Source: Cellulomonas sp. 73-92 (GTDB lineage: Bacteria; Actinomycetota; Actinomycetes; Actinomycetales; Cellulomonadaceae). Taken from it: a stretch of DNA of 64,000 nt. Positions 16,196-25,120 of the stretch are shown here, in pieces. The position numbers and the translations under genes are program-made. The notes under the pieces are model-generated. The model was given only the letters and a program-made list of their open reading frames with translations. It did no database searches and was not told the DNA's origin. Position 1 is the first letter of the stretch. The number at the start of each line of letters is the position of its first letter. The stretch is taken from contig NZ_MKTH01000013.1 of the NCBI RefSeq assembly GCF_001898175.1, positions 437,051 to 501,050 on the forward strand. Direction: 5' to 3'.

Positions 16196-16933
16196 TCAGG
16201 CCGCGGGCGCCCGGAACAGGACGTTGCGCCCGACGATCCCGGGCCGCCACTCGCCGCGCTCCCAGTGCGACGGGGCGTAGCCGAGGTCCTTGAGGCGCTG
16301 CACCACGGCGTCGACCGAGGTGTCGAAGCGCTCCAGGTGCCGGTCCTCGAGCTCCACCAGCAGGTGGGGCCGGAACCGGCGCAGCGTCGCCTCGCCACCC
16401 GCGAGCAGCCGGTCCTCGGCGCCCTCGACGTCGGCCTTGATGAGATCCAGCCGAGGCAGGCCCAGGCGGTCGACGAGCCCGTCGAGAGTGTCGACGCGCA
16501 CGTCGATGCTCCGGTGCCGGCTGAACTCGGCGTTCGAGCCGAGGCCGTGCGTGCCGTCGGCCAGGAACGTGCGGCCGTGCACGCGCACCCCACCGCGGCT
16601 CGGTTGCGAGAGGTGGCCGGCGCCCGGCTCGTCGCCCAGGGCCAGGCCGTGGATCGTCACGTTGCGCGCGGCGACGAGCCACCGGCCGAAGCGGAGCAGC
16701 CGGCCGAGGTCGGGCTGCGGCTCGACGGCATGCACCGCGCCGGCGGGTCCGACGAGGTCGGCGAGCGACCACGTGTACAGCCCGTACTCCGCGCCGACGT
16801 CGACGCACACGGCGCCCGGCCCGACGAGCCCGCCCAGGCCGAGCACCTCGTCCTCGACGAAGGGGGCCCGGCGCGCGCCGGCGCGCAGGGCCGCGGCCAA
16901 GGCGGCGAGACGTCGTGAGGAGTGGAGCGGCAC
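16196..16933 (-). CDS. FkbM family SAM-dependent methyltransferase
   Basis: 245 aa from GTG 16933. I prefer this start to GTG 16942 because TAGGGT (minus strand, 16941-16946) ends exactly 7 nt before it. SAM-binding motif VDVGAEYGLYTWSLADLVG near residue 44, acidic post-motif HAVEPQPDLGRLL, and the FkbM hallmark LDLIKADVEGAEDRLLAGG near residue 165. FkbM enzymes O-methylate sugars, polyketides or glycolipids; the acceptor is unknown. It is a single gene with no biosynthetic cluster around it. Confidence 0.85.
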   Translation of the reverse strand: MPLHSSRRLAALAAALRAGARRAPFVEDEVLGLGGLVGPGAVCVDVGAEYGLYTWSLADLVGPAGAVHAVEPQPDLGRLLRFGRWLVAARNVTIHGLALGDEPGAGHLSQPSRGGVRVHGRTFLADGTHGLGSNAEFSRHRSIDVRVDTLDGLVDRLGLPRLDLIKADVEGAEDRLLAGGEATLRRFRPHLLVELEDRHLERFDTSVDAVVQRLKDLGYAPSHWERGEWRPGIVGRNVLFRAPAA

Positions 16934-16996
16934 GTCCTGCACCCTAGCGACGCGCGCGACGAGGGGCGCGGGCGGCCCACGGGAGGGCCGAGGCGC

Positions 16997-17767
16997 TCAG
17001 CGCACGGTCCAGCGGAACCAGCGGACCCCGATGTACCCGAACACCACCGCGTACACGAGGGAGGCGACGAGCCCGATCACCTGGTCGGAGCCCCACCCGA
17101 CGCCGCCCATCGCCGCGTTGAACAGGTAGGAGAGCCCGCCCACGGGGGTCCAGCCGGCCACGGTCTTGAACGTGTCGCCCAGCAGGCCCGACGAGCCGAT
17201 GAGCCCGACGACGAGCAGCAGCGCGAAGAGGACGCGGCTGAACGCGTTCACCTGGCCGGAGGTGGTGGTCAGGCCGACCACGGCCTGCCCGATCGCGAGG
17301 AACACCGCCGCGCCCAGCAGGGACACGGCGAGCACCAGCAGCCAGTTCACCAGGCCGAACGTCAGGTGGTGGCGCACGCCGCCGAGCCCGAGGACCACGA
17401 GCGACATCACCAGCGAGAGCACCAGCTGGACCGCGATCCGGCTCACCGAGACGGTCCACATCGGCACGGGCGTCACGCGCATCCGCTGGAAGACGCCGCT
17501 CTCACGGTCGCGCGCCACGGCCATGGGGTAGCCGAAGAGTCCGGACGCCATCAGCCCGTACGTGATGGACAGGCCGATGACGTACCCGGGGTCGAGGACC
17601 TGGCGACGCCCGCCACCGGACCCGGTGATGAAGAGGATCGCCACCGGCAGCACGATCGACAGCAGCAGCGCCTGCCGGTTGCGCAGCAGCACGGTGGCGT
17701 CGGCGCGCAGCAGGCTCCGCAGCGCCACGGACACCGACGGCGGCTTGAGGAGTGCGATGTCAGTCAC
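16997..17767 (-). CDS. ABC-2 type exporter permease
   Basis: 256 aa with six membrane segments in the ABC-2 arrangement. The N-terminal cytosolic part ends LLRNRQALLLSIVLPVAILFI, and a GLFGYPMAVARDRESGVFQRMRVTPVP loop follows helix 2, both standard for the family. Its ATG overlaps the ATPase gene's 3' end by 8 nt, so the two are translationally coupled. Substrate unknown; pairs like this export antibiotics, lipids or polymers. Confidence 0.87.
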   Translation of the reverse strand: MTDIALLKPPSVSVALRSLLRADATVLLRNRQALLLSIVLPVAILFITGSGGGRRQVLDPGYVIGLSITYGLMASGLFGYPMAVARDRESGVFQRMRVTPVPMWTVSVSRIAVQLVLSLVMSLVVLGLGGVRHHLTFGLVNWLLVLAVSLLGAAVFLAIGQAVVGLTTTSGQVNAFSRVLFALLLVVGLIGSSGLLGDTFKTVAGWTPVGGLSYLFNAAMGGVGWGSDQVIGLVASLVYAVVFGYIGVRWFRWTVR

Positions 17768-18539
17768 GGATCTCGTCCCCCGTCAGGCCGATGAAGACGT
17801 CCTCGAGCGTCACGTCGCCGTGGGCCGCGCGCAGCACACGCGGGTCGGCGCGGTGCTGCTCGACCAGCTCGGCGGGCGTGCCGAGCGCGACGAGCGTGCC
17901 GTGGTCGATGATCGCGACCCGGTCGCAGACGGCCGACGCCTCCTCCATCGAGTGGGTCGTCAGGAGGATGGAGCCGCCCTCGCCGCGTGCCCGCTCGATC
18001 TGCGCCCACAGCTGCCGGCGTGCCTGCGGGTCCAGCCCGGACGTCGGCTCGTCGAGCAGCAGCAGCGGCGGGTCGTGGAGCATCGCGACGAGCAGCGAGA
18101 ACCGCTGCTGCTGGCCACCGGACGTCTGCTTGTAGCGCTTGCCGGCCTCGTCGTCCAGACCGGCCCGGTGCAGCCGCGCGCTGAGCTCGCCCGCGGGCAG
18201 CTCGAGCCCGTACAGGCCCGCGTACAGCCGCAGGATCTCGGTGAGCGTGAGCTCCGCCTGGAAGCTCGAGGCCTGCAGCTGAACGCCGATGAGCGCGCGC
18301 ACCGCCAGCGGCTCCAAGGCCGCGTCGCGCCCGACGACCCTGACCCCGCCGGCCGCGGGGCGCAGCAGTCCCTCGACCGCGGACAGCGTGCTCGTCTTGC
18401 CCGCGCCGTTCGGTCCGAGGAGCCCGAAGATCTCTCCGCGCCGCACCGCGAGGCTCAGGCCGTCCACCGCGGTGCGGGTGCCGTACCGCACGACGAGGCC
18501 CTCGACCTCGAGGATCGGAGCGCTGACCTGCTCGGCCAT
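17760..18539 (-). CDS. ABC exporter ATP-binding protein
   Basis: 259 aa. Walker A GPNGAGKTST near residue 42, Q-loop VQLQASSFQAELT, signature TSGGQQQRF near residue 142, Walker B PPLLLLDEPTSGLDPQ, switch His in SILLTTHSMEEA. The N-terminal MAEQVSAPILEVEGLVVRYG is a normal start and GGAGAGG lies upstream. It forms a two-gene exporter with the overlapping permease. Confidence 0.9.
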   Translation of the reverse strand: MAEQVSAPILEVEGLVVRYGTRTAVDGLSLAVRRGEIFGLLGPNGAGKTSTLSAVEGLLRPAAGGVRVVGRDAALEPLAVRALIGVQLQASSFQAELTLTEILRLYAGLYGLELPAGELSARLHRAGLDDEAGKRYKQTSGGQQQRFSLLVAMLHDPPLLLLDEPTSGLDPQARRQLWAQIERARGEGGSILLTTHSMEEASAVCDRVAIIDHGTLVALGTPAELVEQHRADPRVLRAAHGDVTLEDVFIGLTGDEIRD

Positions 18540-18642
18540 GGAACCGCCTCTCCCGCCACCGCCCTCGGCGGCGCCCGCCGCATGGTGGCAGCACAGGCTG
18601 GGAGTTCCCCGAGAGACGCCGTGACGCGCCGGGGGTGGCCCG

Positions 18643-18972
18643 TCAGGCCGGATCGGCGCCCGGGAGCGCGGCGGTCATCCGCTCGCGTGCGTCGTCGGCC
18701 AGGGTGTAGTCGACCCAGCGGCCGCGCCGTGAGGTGGTCACGAGGCCCACGTCGCGCAGCACCTTGAGGTGGTAGCTGAGCAGGTTGCTGGCGATCGGGA
18801 TGTGTTCCTGGAGGTTGCAGACGCACGCCTTGCCGTCGGCGAGCTGGGCCAGCACGGCCCAGCGGATCGGGTCGGCCACGGCGGTCAGCAGGGCGACCGA
18901 TTGCGCTGCCGGGCCGGGCGGCTCGGCCGCGCGCACCACCGGGTCGTCGAGGGCTACCACCGTGTCAACCAC
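18643..18972 (-). CDS. ArsR/SmtB family metal- or arsenic-sensing repressor
   Basis: 109 aa. Winged helix with DPIRWAVLAQLADG and the recognition stretch SNLLSYHLKVLRDVGLV. ACVCNL near residues 48-53 is the alpha-3 CxC motif used by ArsR/CmtR-type sensors to bind As(III), Cd(II) or Pb(II). GTG 18972 is preceded by TATGCT (minus strand, 18979-18984) with 6 nt between, so a leaderless autoregulated message is likely. It is divergent from the ArsP-like permease, the expected arrangement for a repressor of that operon. Confidence 0.87.
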   Translation of the reverse strand: MVDTVVALDDPVVRAAEPPGPAAQSVALLTAVADPIRWAVLAQLADGKACVCNLQEHIPIASNLLSYHLKVLRDVGLVTTSRRGRWVDYTLADDARERMTAALPGADPA

Positions 18973-19105
18973 GTTTGAAGCATAAGCGCCCGACGGCGGA
19001 GGCGCCGCGGACGCGTGGACCTACGTCCCGGCGGGCGCGAGGCGTCGAGGTGCTACGTTTCAGCCGTGACTGATACAACGCCGTTTGAATCGACGGCGCT
19101 TGAGG
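18965..19105. promoter_or_regulatory. ArsR operator/promoter region
   Basis: TCAA-N6-TTGA (18965-18978) overlaps the repressor start, and two further half-sites lie on the permease side: GTTTGAA (19084-19090 area) and CTTGAGG (19099-19105), together with GCCGT-N8-ACGGC (19080-19097). TCAA/TTGA half-sites are typical of ArsR-type operators. The layout suggests one repressor controls both directions. Confidence 0.5.
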
Positions 19106-19142
19106 CGAACCGTGCCATGGTGCCGGGATCGGCCGTGGCCGC

Positions 19143-20198
19143 ATGAGCATCGCGGAGCGCGTCCGTGCGCGCACCCCGCTGCGCCGCTGGGTCGGCCTCG
19201 GTGCCGCGGCGGTGGTGTGGTTCGCGCTGTACGCGGTGAACGGCCGGTTCTGGACCTGGCTGGTGGGTGACCTCGTCGGCCTGGACCTGGGCAGCAGGCT
19301 CGGGTCCGGCGTGCTCTTCTTCGTGTCCGACTCGGTGAAGATCCTGCTGCTGCTGGTCGGAATCATCTTCGTCGTCACGGTGCTCCGCTCGTTCATGAGC
19401 GTGGAGCGCACCCGGGCGCTGCTCGGCGGGCGGCGCGAGGGCATCGGCAACGTCATGGCGGCCGGGCTGGGCGTCATCACCCCGTTCTGCTCCTGCTCGG
19501 CCGTGCCGGCGTTCATCGGGTTCGTCGCCGCCGGCGTGCCGCTGGGCGTGACGCTGTCGTTCCTCATCGCGTCGCCGCTGGTCAACGAGGTGGCCATCGC
19601 CCTGCTCTTCGGGTTGTTCGGCATCGGGCCGACCGCGCTGTACATCGCCGCCGGCCTCGTCATCGCCGTGGTCGCCGGGTTCGTGCTCGGCCGGCTCAAG
19701 CTCGAGCGCTGGGTCGAGCCGTTCGTCTTCGAGACCCGGCTCGGCGGCCAGGCGATCAGCTCGTGGAACGGGCTGACGTGGGACGACCGGATCCAGATGG
19801 GCGTCGAGGAGGTCGTGGCCATCCTGCGCCGGATCTGGCCCTACCTGCTCGTCGGCATCGGGCTCGGGGCCGTGATCCACGGCTGGGCTCCCGCGGACTT
19901 CTTCGTCCGCTACGCCGGCGCCGGCAACCCGTTCGCCGTGCTCATCGCGGTCGGTATCGGCATCCCCCTGTACTCCAACGCGGCCGGCGTCATGCCGCTG
20001 GTCCAGGTGCTGCACGACAAGGGCCTGCCCATGGGCACGCTGCTGGCCTTCATGATGGCCGTCGTCGCCCTCAGCCTGCCGGAGATGATCCTGCTCCGCC
20101 GCGTGCTCAAGCCGCCGCTCATCGCCACGTTCATCGCCGTGACCGCCGCCGGCATCGTGGCCGTCGGCTACCTCTTCAACGCCGTGATCCCGTCCTGA
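19143..20198 (+). CDS. ArsP-like permease (DUF318 family)
   Basis: 351 aa with about eight membrane segments. The motif TPFCSCSAVPAFIGFVAAGVPLG near residues 113-135 (cysteine pair within FCSCS) and a second repeat GIGIPLYSNAAGVMPLVQVL are the diagnostic halves of the ArsP_1/DUF318 permeases. Known members export trivalent organoarsenicals; others are uncharacterised metalloid or thiol-linked transporters. Context supports metalloid export: divergent CxC ArsR repressor and a downstream mini-thioredoxin. No arsenate reductase or ArsB/Acr3 is nearby, so the exact substrate remains open. Confidence 0.83.
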   Translation: MSIAERVRARTPLRRWVGLGAAAVVWFALYAVNGRFWTWLVGDLVGLDLGSRLGSGVLFFVSDSVKILLLLVGIIFVVTVLRSFMSVERTRALLGGRREGIGNVMAAGLGVITPFCSCSAVPAFIGFVAAGVPLGVTLSFLIASPLVNEVAIALLFGLFGIGPTALYIAAGLVIAVVAGFVLGRLKLERWVEPFVFETRLGGQAISSWNGLTWDDRIQMGVEEVVAILRRIWPYLLVGIGLGAVIHGWAPADFFVRYAGAGNPFAVLIAVGIGIPLYSNAAGVMPLVQVLHDKGLPMGTLLAFMMAVVALSLPEMILLRRVLKPPLIATFIAVTAAGIVAVGYLFNAVIPS

Positions 20199-20224
20199 CC
20201 AGCACCAACGAGAGAGGCACCACC

Positions 20225-20467
20225 ATGATCATCAAGATCCTCGGCTCCGGCTGCGCCAACTGCGTCAACCTCGAACGGGCGGCCCGCGAGGCCGCCGCCG
20301 ACCTGGGCCTCGACGCGCAGTTCGAGAAGGTCACCGACTACGGGGCGATCGCCGGCTACGGCGTCATGCGCACCCCCGGCCTGGTGGTCGACGAACAGCT
20401 CGTCCTGTCCGGCCGCGTCCCCACCTCGGCCCAGGTGCGCGAGATCCTCGCGCCGCTGGCCTCCTGA
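20225..20467 (+). CDS. Thioredoxin-fold small redox protein (thioredoxin_3/MTH895-like)
   Basis: 80 aa. MIIKILGSGCANCVNLE carries a CANC active site (Cys10 and Cys13), followed by the thioredoxin half-fold with the cis-Pro segment VMRTPGLVVDEQLVLSGRVP. Proteins of this size commonly follow DUF318 permeases and may reduce or deliver thiol-bound metalloids. GAGAGG precedes the ATG and the gap to the permease is 26 nt, so it is in the same operon. Confidence 0.87.
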   Translation: MIIKILGSGCANCVNLERAAREAAADLGLDAQFEKVTDYGAIAGYGVMRTPGLVVDEQLVLSGRVPTSAQVREILAPLAS

Positions 20468-20489
20468 GCAAGCGTCCAGGAAAGGTGTC

Positions 20490-21623
20490 ATGACGACGAA
20501 CGTCTCGTCCTCCCCGGCGGCGGCTGCAGCGCCCCCCGCGCCCGCGGCGGCGTCCGCGGCCTCCCGGATGCGCGACCTGCACCCCGGCTGGTTCGCCGCG
20601 GTGATGGGCACGGGGATCGTCGCGGTCGCCAGCGACGACAACCCGGGCGGCCTCGCCGCGCTCCAGCCTGCGGCGCACACCGTCGGCGTCGCGCTCGCGG
20701 TGCTGGCCTATGCCCTGGGGGCCGTGCTCCTCGTGGCCTACGCGGTCCGGTGGGTGCGGCACGCCGCCGCCTGCCGCGCCGACCTGCGCCACCCGGTGCT
20801 GGGTGCCCTGCATGCCACCCTGCCCGCCGGGCTGCTCGTCCTGTCGGTCATGACCTCGGCCGTCGGTCCCCGGTTCCTGCCGGCGTCGGTGACCGTGCCC
20901 CTGGCCGGGACCCTGCTGGCCCTCGGTGCGGCGATCGGGCTGGTGCTCGGCGTGGCGTTCGCTTACACGCTGTTCACGGGGGAGGTGGCCGCGGCGTCGG
21001 TGAACGGCGGCTGGTTCATCCCCCCGGTCGTCACGATCATCATCCCGGTCGCGCTCGCCGCCCTCGTCCCGCACGTCGGCCCGGGCGACGCCCGGCTCCT
21101 CCTGGCGCTGGGCTACGCGACGTTCGGCATGGGCTTCGTGCTGTTCCTGCTCACCATGGGGCTGCTCTTCGCCCGGCTCGTGCTGCACCCGCTGCCGCCC
21201 GCGGCGCTGGCGCCCACCGTGTGGATCGCCCTCGGCCCCGTCGGCGTCGGCGCGCTGGCGGCCCTGGCCCTGGCACGGGCGATGCCCGCGGCGGTCCCCG
21301 GTGCCGCCGGAGCCGTCGCCACCCCCTCGCTGCTGTTCGCGTCGGCGTTGTGGGGATTCGGCGTGTGGTGGCTGGCCGTGGCCGTGGCCCTGCTCGTGCG
21401 CTACCTGCGGGCCGGCGGCTTCGCCTTCCACCTCGGCTGGTGGGCGTTCACGTTCCCCCTCGGCGCCCTGACCGTGGCCACGCTGGGCATCGCCCGGGCC
21501 TGGCAGGCCCCCGCGCTCGACGCCGTCGGCGCGGTGCTCTACGTGGGCCTGGTGGTCGTCTGGGCCGTGGTGGGCACGCGCACCGTCCGGGGGGTGCTCA
21601 GCGGCCGCATCTGGCAGCGCTGA
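20490..21623 (+). CDS. TDT/SLAC1 family transporter (TehA-like)
   Basis: 377 aa with about ten membrane segments after an Ala/Pro-rich cytosolic start. RMRDLHPGWFAAVMGTGIVAVA near residue 26 is the conserved first-helix signature of the tellurite-resistance/dicarboxylate transporter family, and GGWFIPPVVTIIIPV is the central conserved helix. Members conduct anions such as malate, chloride or sulfite. It is 22 nt behind the mini-thioredoxin with a GGAAAGG ribosome site, so it belongs to the ArsR-controlled operon, which suggests an oxyanion or sulfite role (inference). Confidence 0.83.
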   Translation: MTTNVSSSPAAAAAPPAPAAASAASRMRDLHPGWFAAVMGTGIVAVASDDNPGGLAALQPAAHTVGVALAVLAYALGAVLLVAYAVRWVRHAAACRADLRHPVLGALHATLPAGLLVLSVMTSAVGPRFLPASVTVPLAGTLLALGAAIGLVLGVAFAYTLFTGEVAAASVNGGWFIPPVVTIIIPVALAALVPHVGPGDARLLLALGYATFGMGFVLFLLTMGLLFARLVLHPLPPAALAPTVWIALGPVGVGALAALALARAMPAAVPGAAGAVATPSLLFASALWGFGVWWLAVAVALLVRYLRAGGFAFHLGWWAFTFPLGALTVATLGIARAWQAPALDAVGAVLYVGLVVVWAVVGTRTVRGVLSGRIWQR

Positions 21624-21829
21624 CCGGCTCGCGCGGCGCGCGACCCGCGTGGGGCCCGGTGCACCTGATCGGCCGAACCGGCATCCCGCGCTGTCCGGGC
21701 GGTTGCCCAGGTCCACCTAGGCGGGCACCGCGACGCCCTGGTCGTCGTGGGCGCGCGAGCCGGCCGGGCGCCGTGACGGGCTGTCGAAGCGGGCCCGCGC
21801 GAGCACGAGCGCTGCGGCCGACATCATGA
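21624..21829. other. Non-coding or decayed stretch after the TDT gene
   Basis: No gene can be supported. On the minus strand the frame ending in TAG at 21717-21719 reads as one hydrophobic segment (GLVMMSAAALVLARARF, about 21790-21840) and a charged tail, as at the end of a membrane transporter. It abuts the TetR fragment below and may be the other side of a deletion junction. Confidence 0.3.
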
Positions 21830-22240
21830 CCAGCCCGAGCCCAGCTCGTCGCCGCGGTCCGCGACCGGCCCGCGGGCACCTCGATCACGGCGGCGCTGCG
21901 CGCCTACGACGGCACCGAGCTGGCCAACACCGTGGCCCGCCACGACGACGGCGTGGTCCAGCGCTTCATGGAGCTCATCGACAGCACGCCCGCGCTCACC
22001 GACTACGCGCAGCGGATGTGGCTGCGGCACGAGGACGCGCTCATCGAGGTGATCGCGGCCGAGCTGAACCAGGACCCGCCGAGCCTCGAGGTGCGCGCCG
22101 ACGCGCGCTTCGTCATGCAGCTCCAGCTGCTGGTGCTCGGCAGCCGCGAGCCCCACGCCACGCTCGACGCGGCCTTCCGCGTGCTGGACGACGGCTGGAC
22201 CGCCTACGTGGAGGGCACGGCCGTAGGCAGGCGGCCCGCT
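21830..22240 (+). pseudogene. C-terminal fragment of a TetR-family regulator
   Basis: The frame from 21830 (after a stop at 21827) reads AQLVAAVRDRPAGTSI and then an acidic helical run (VVQRFMELIDSTPALTDYAQ, IEVIAAELNQDP, ADARFVMQLQLLVLGS, FRVLDDGWTAYVEG) with normal codon bias. This is what the ligand-binding C-terminal half of a TetR protein looks like. No helix-turn-helix is encoded upstream, and the 3' end runs without a stop into the antisense of the next TetR gene. I read it as the remains of a gene truncated by deletion. A functional short protein from ATG 21932 is less likely. Confidence 0.5.
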
Positions 22241-22863
22241 CAGCGGCCGGAGGCTCCCGCGCCAAGGGGTGCGGGCTCGCGCTCGCCGGCCGCCGCGGCC
22301 AGGCGGGCGATGGTCCCGCGCAGCTCCTTCGCGGTGGGGTCGCACGTCGTGTAGCCGCTGTCGGTGTGCAGCATCACCGCGGCGAACACGAGCGCGACGA
22401 CGAGCCGCGCCTGCTCCGGCGACGTGCGCTGCTCGGCGAGATGCACGATCCGCCGGCGCACGCTGACGGTCCACTGGTTGAGGGCCGCCAGGAGCTCCGG
22501 CTCGAGGCGGATCATCTCGCGCAGCCGGGGCAGGTCCTCCTGGTGGAGCCGCGCCGCGTCGGCGACGAGCACGCACAGGTCGTCGACCAGACCGCCGTGC
22601 GCGGCCAGGAAGCGCTGCTCGTCGTCCGGCGCCAGGGCGGTCTCGGGCAGCCCGAGGGCGGCCGCGGCCTTGGAGGGGAAGTAGTTGAAGAACGTCCGGT
22701 CGGAGACCGTCGCGTCCGCGCAGATGTCCGCGACCGTGACGTGCGGCAGGCCGCGCTCCAGCACCAGCCGGCTCGCCGAGTGGTGGATCGCCCGGCGCGT
22801 CTGCTGCTTCTTCTGCTCCCGCAACGTGCACGGCTTCTCGGCGAGCGGTGCAGGCTCGGACAC
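22240..22863 (-). CDS. TetR family repressor of the DHA2 exporter
   Basis: 207 aa from GTG 22863, which has AAGGAGG 5 nt upstream; the longer reading from 22950 would run into the exporter gene. N-terminal helix-turn-helix at residues 14-60 includes VTVADICADATVSDRTFFNYFPSK, the TetR signature. The C-terminal ligand domain is helical. It lies 56 nt downstream of the exporter on the same strand, so it is probably cotranscribed and autoregulated through the palindrome at 25121. Confidence 0.87.
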   Translation of the reverse strand: MSEPAPLAEKPCTLREQKKQQTRRAIHHSASRLVLERGLPHVTVADICADATVSDRTFFNYFPSKAAAALGLPETALAPDDEQRFLAAHGGLVDDLCVLVADAARLHQEDLPRLREMIRLEPELLAALNQWTVSVRRRIVHLAEQRTSPEQARLVVALVFAAVMLHTDSGYTTCDPTAKELRGTIARLAAAAGEREPAPLGAGASGR

Positions 22864-22918
22864 GGTGCCTCCTTCCCGGCGTGACGGGGACCCGTGGGGG
22901 GTCCCCGTCACCTCCGCA

Positions 22919-25051
22919 TCATGGCCGGTGCGTGTGGACCGTGCCGGCACCCGGCCCGGTCGGGGCGCCGGCTCCCACGGCGGCGTCGATGGCGTCGACC
23001 TCGAGGTCGTCCGCCGTCTCCAGCGCGTCGGCTCGCTCCTGCAGCGCGGATCGGTTGCGCAGCGGCGGCGTCTTGAAGAACCAGCTCAGCACGAACGCCA
23101 GGAGCATCACGGCCAGGCCGATCCAGTAGACGAGCACGGCGGAGCCGTTGAACCCGACGAGGAACGGCCGGGTGAGCCGTGCGTCGGCGCCGGTGAGGAA
23201 CGCCGTGTCGGTGGTGCTCGACGCCGCGCCCGGCGGGACCGGCGAGCTCTTGAGCGTGGCGATCAACGTGGGGACGAGCTTGTCCACCACGGCACCGCGC
23301 TGGGTGGTGTCGGAGTAGTCCACCGCGAGCTTGCCGTCGACCACCGCGACGCCCGCCTGCGCGGCGGCCGCCTGCAGCGCCTTCTGCTCGGCGGCGGGCC
23401 GGGCCGCGGCGACCTGGGCGTCGATGACGCCCTGCGCCGCCGCCGCCGGCAGCGCTCCGGCGGCGACCTGGGCCTGGACGGCGGCGGTCACCTGCTGCGT
23501 GACCGCCGCGTCGGCGGCCTGCGTGGCGGCGGCCGCGCCCTTGTCCAGGCCGGCCTGCACCTGGGCCTTCGCCGCGGTGACGATCGGGTCCCAGATCTGC
23601 TGCATGACGCCCTGGTTGGCCGGTGCGGAGGCGACCGACGGCGTGAGGGCCGCGTCCAGCGCGCTCGTCAGGTCCGCCGGGTTCTGCATCGCCGTGCCGA
23701 TCCTGGTCGGCATGACGGCGAACAGCACGGACAGCAGCACGGCGGTGCCGAGCGTGCCGCCGATCTGGCGGAAGAACGTCGCCGAGCTGGTCGCCACCCC
23801 CATGTCCGTGACGGGCACGGCGTTCTGCGTCGCGAGCGTGAGGGACTGCATGAGCTGGCCGAGCCCGAGCCCGATGAGGAACATCGCGATCATGAGGAAC
23901 CACAGCGGGCGGTCGACGGTCATGAACGTGAGGACGACGTAGCCGCCCGCAGTGACCAGCGTGCCCGCGATGGGGAAGACCCGGTACTTGCCGGTGCGGG
24001 CGATGGCCTGCCCGGAGCCCACCGACGCGATCATGAGGCCGCCCACCATGGGCAGCGTCGCGAACCCGGACTGCGTGGGGGTCAGGCCGGTGACGAGCTG
24101 GAGGTACAGCGGCAGCGTGAGCATCGCGCCGAACATGCCGAAGCCGACGAGGAAGCCCAGCACGGTCGCCATCGAGAAGGTGCTGGAGCCGAACAGGCGC
24201 AACGGGATGATCGCGTCGGCCTTCATGGCAGCCTCGATGACGACGAAGGCGGCCAGCCCCACACCGCCGATGACGAAGCAGGCGATCGAGGTCGCGGACC
24301 CCCAGCCCCAGGTCTGGCCCTGCTCGGCGACGAGCAGCAGCGGGACCAGCGTGACGACCACCGCCGTGGCGCCCCACCAGTCGATGCGCGGCGCCGAGGT
24401 CCGGTGGAACGTCGGCAGGTGCAGGAACGCCAGCACCATGAAGAGCGCGCCGATCCCCACGGGCACGTTGACGAGGAACACCCAGCGCCAGCCGGCGATC
24501 CCCAGGATCTGCGACGCGTCGGCGAAGACGCCGCCGATGAGCGGGCCCACCACGGCGGAGACACCGAACACCGCGAGGAAGAAGCCCTGGTACTTGGCGC
24601 GCTCGCGCGGGGCGAGCATGTCGCCCATGATCGCCAGCGGCACCGACATCAGCGCGCCCGCCCCGATGCCCTGGAAGGCCCGGAAGCCGGCCAGCATGAT
24701 CATCGAGGTGGAGAACGACGACAGGAACGACCCGAGGATGAACACGCCCAGGCCGAAGATGTAGAGCGGGCGGCGCCCGAAGAGGTCGGACAGCTTGCCG
24801 TAGATCGGCGTCGCGATCGTCGAGGTGATGAGGTACGCCGTCGTCACCCACGCCTGCTGGTTGAGGCCGTGCAGGTCGTCACCGATGGTGCGGATGGCGG
24901 TGCCGACCACCGTCTGGTCGAGTGACGAGAGGAACATGCCGGCCATGAGCGCGTAGATCACGAGCATGATCTGCCGCTGGCTCATGACGGCGCCGGAGGA
25001 TCCGGTGCTCGCCGCACCGCGTGCGGGCCGTCCGGTTGCTGCGTGGGGCAC
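22919..25051 (-). CDS. DHA2 family (EmrB/QacA) 14-helix multidrug exporter
   Basis: 710 aa from GTG 25051, or 688 aa from ATG 24985 (MSQRQIMLVIYALMAG), which better matches relatives; the choice is open because neither has a clear ribosome site. MFSSL-DQTVVGTA in helix 1 (motif D1) and YGKLSDLFGRRPLY (motif A) identify the family. Between the penultimate and last helices is an insertion of about 150 residues, Ala/Gln/Val-rich and probably coiled-coil (residues about 470-620), followed by the final helix and an acidic tail. Drug:H+ antiport across the inner membrane is the family function. The TetR gene follows. Confidence 0.87.
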   Translation of the reverse strand: MPHAATGRPARGAASTGSSGAVMSQRQIMLVIYALMAGMFLSSLDQTVVGTAIRTIGDDLHGLNQQAWVTTAYLITSTIATPIYGKLSDLFGRRPLYIFGLGVFILGSFLSSFSTSMIMLAGFRAFQGIGAGALMSVPLAIMGDMLAPRERAKYQGFFLAVFGVSAVVGPLIGGVFADASQILGIAGWRWVFLVNVPVGIGALFMVLAFLHLPTFHRTSAPRIDWWGATAVVVTLVPLLLVAEQGQTWGWGSATSIACFVIGGVGLAAFVVIEAAMKADAIIPLRLFGSSTFSMATVLGFLVGFGMFGAMLTLPLYLQLVTGLTPTQSGFATLPMVGGLMIASVGSGQAIARTGKYRVFPIAGTLVTAGGYVVLTFMTVDRPLWFLMIAMFLIGLGLGQLMQSLTLATQNAVPVTDMGVATSSATFFRQIGGTLGTAVLLSVLFAVMPTRIGTAMQNPADLTSALDAALTPSVASAPANQGVMQQIWDPIVTAAKAQVQAGLDKGAAAATQAADAAVTQQVTAAVQAQVAAGALPAAAAQGVIDAQVAAARPAAEQKALQAAAAQAGVAVVDGKLAVDYSDTTQRGAVVDKLVPTLIATLKSSPVPPGAASSTTDTAFLTGADARLTRPFLVGFNGSAVLVYWIGLAVMLLAFVLSWFFKTPPLRNRSALQERADALETADDLEVDAIDAAVGAGAPTGPGAGTVHTHRP

Positions 25052-25120
25052 GAGGAGTCCCGTTTCTGTCGTCGTCGGGGATGCCGTGCACCGGTGGACC
25101 TGGTTGCAGGGCGTGCAAGT

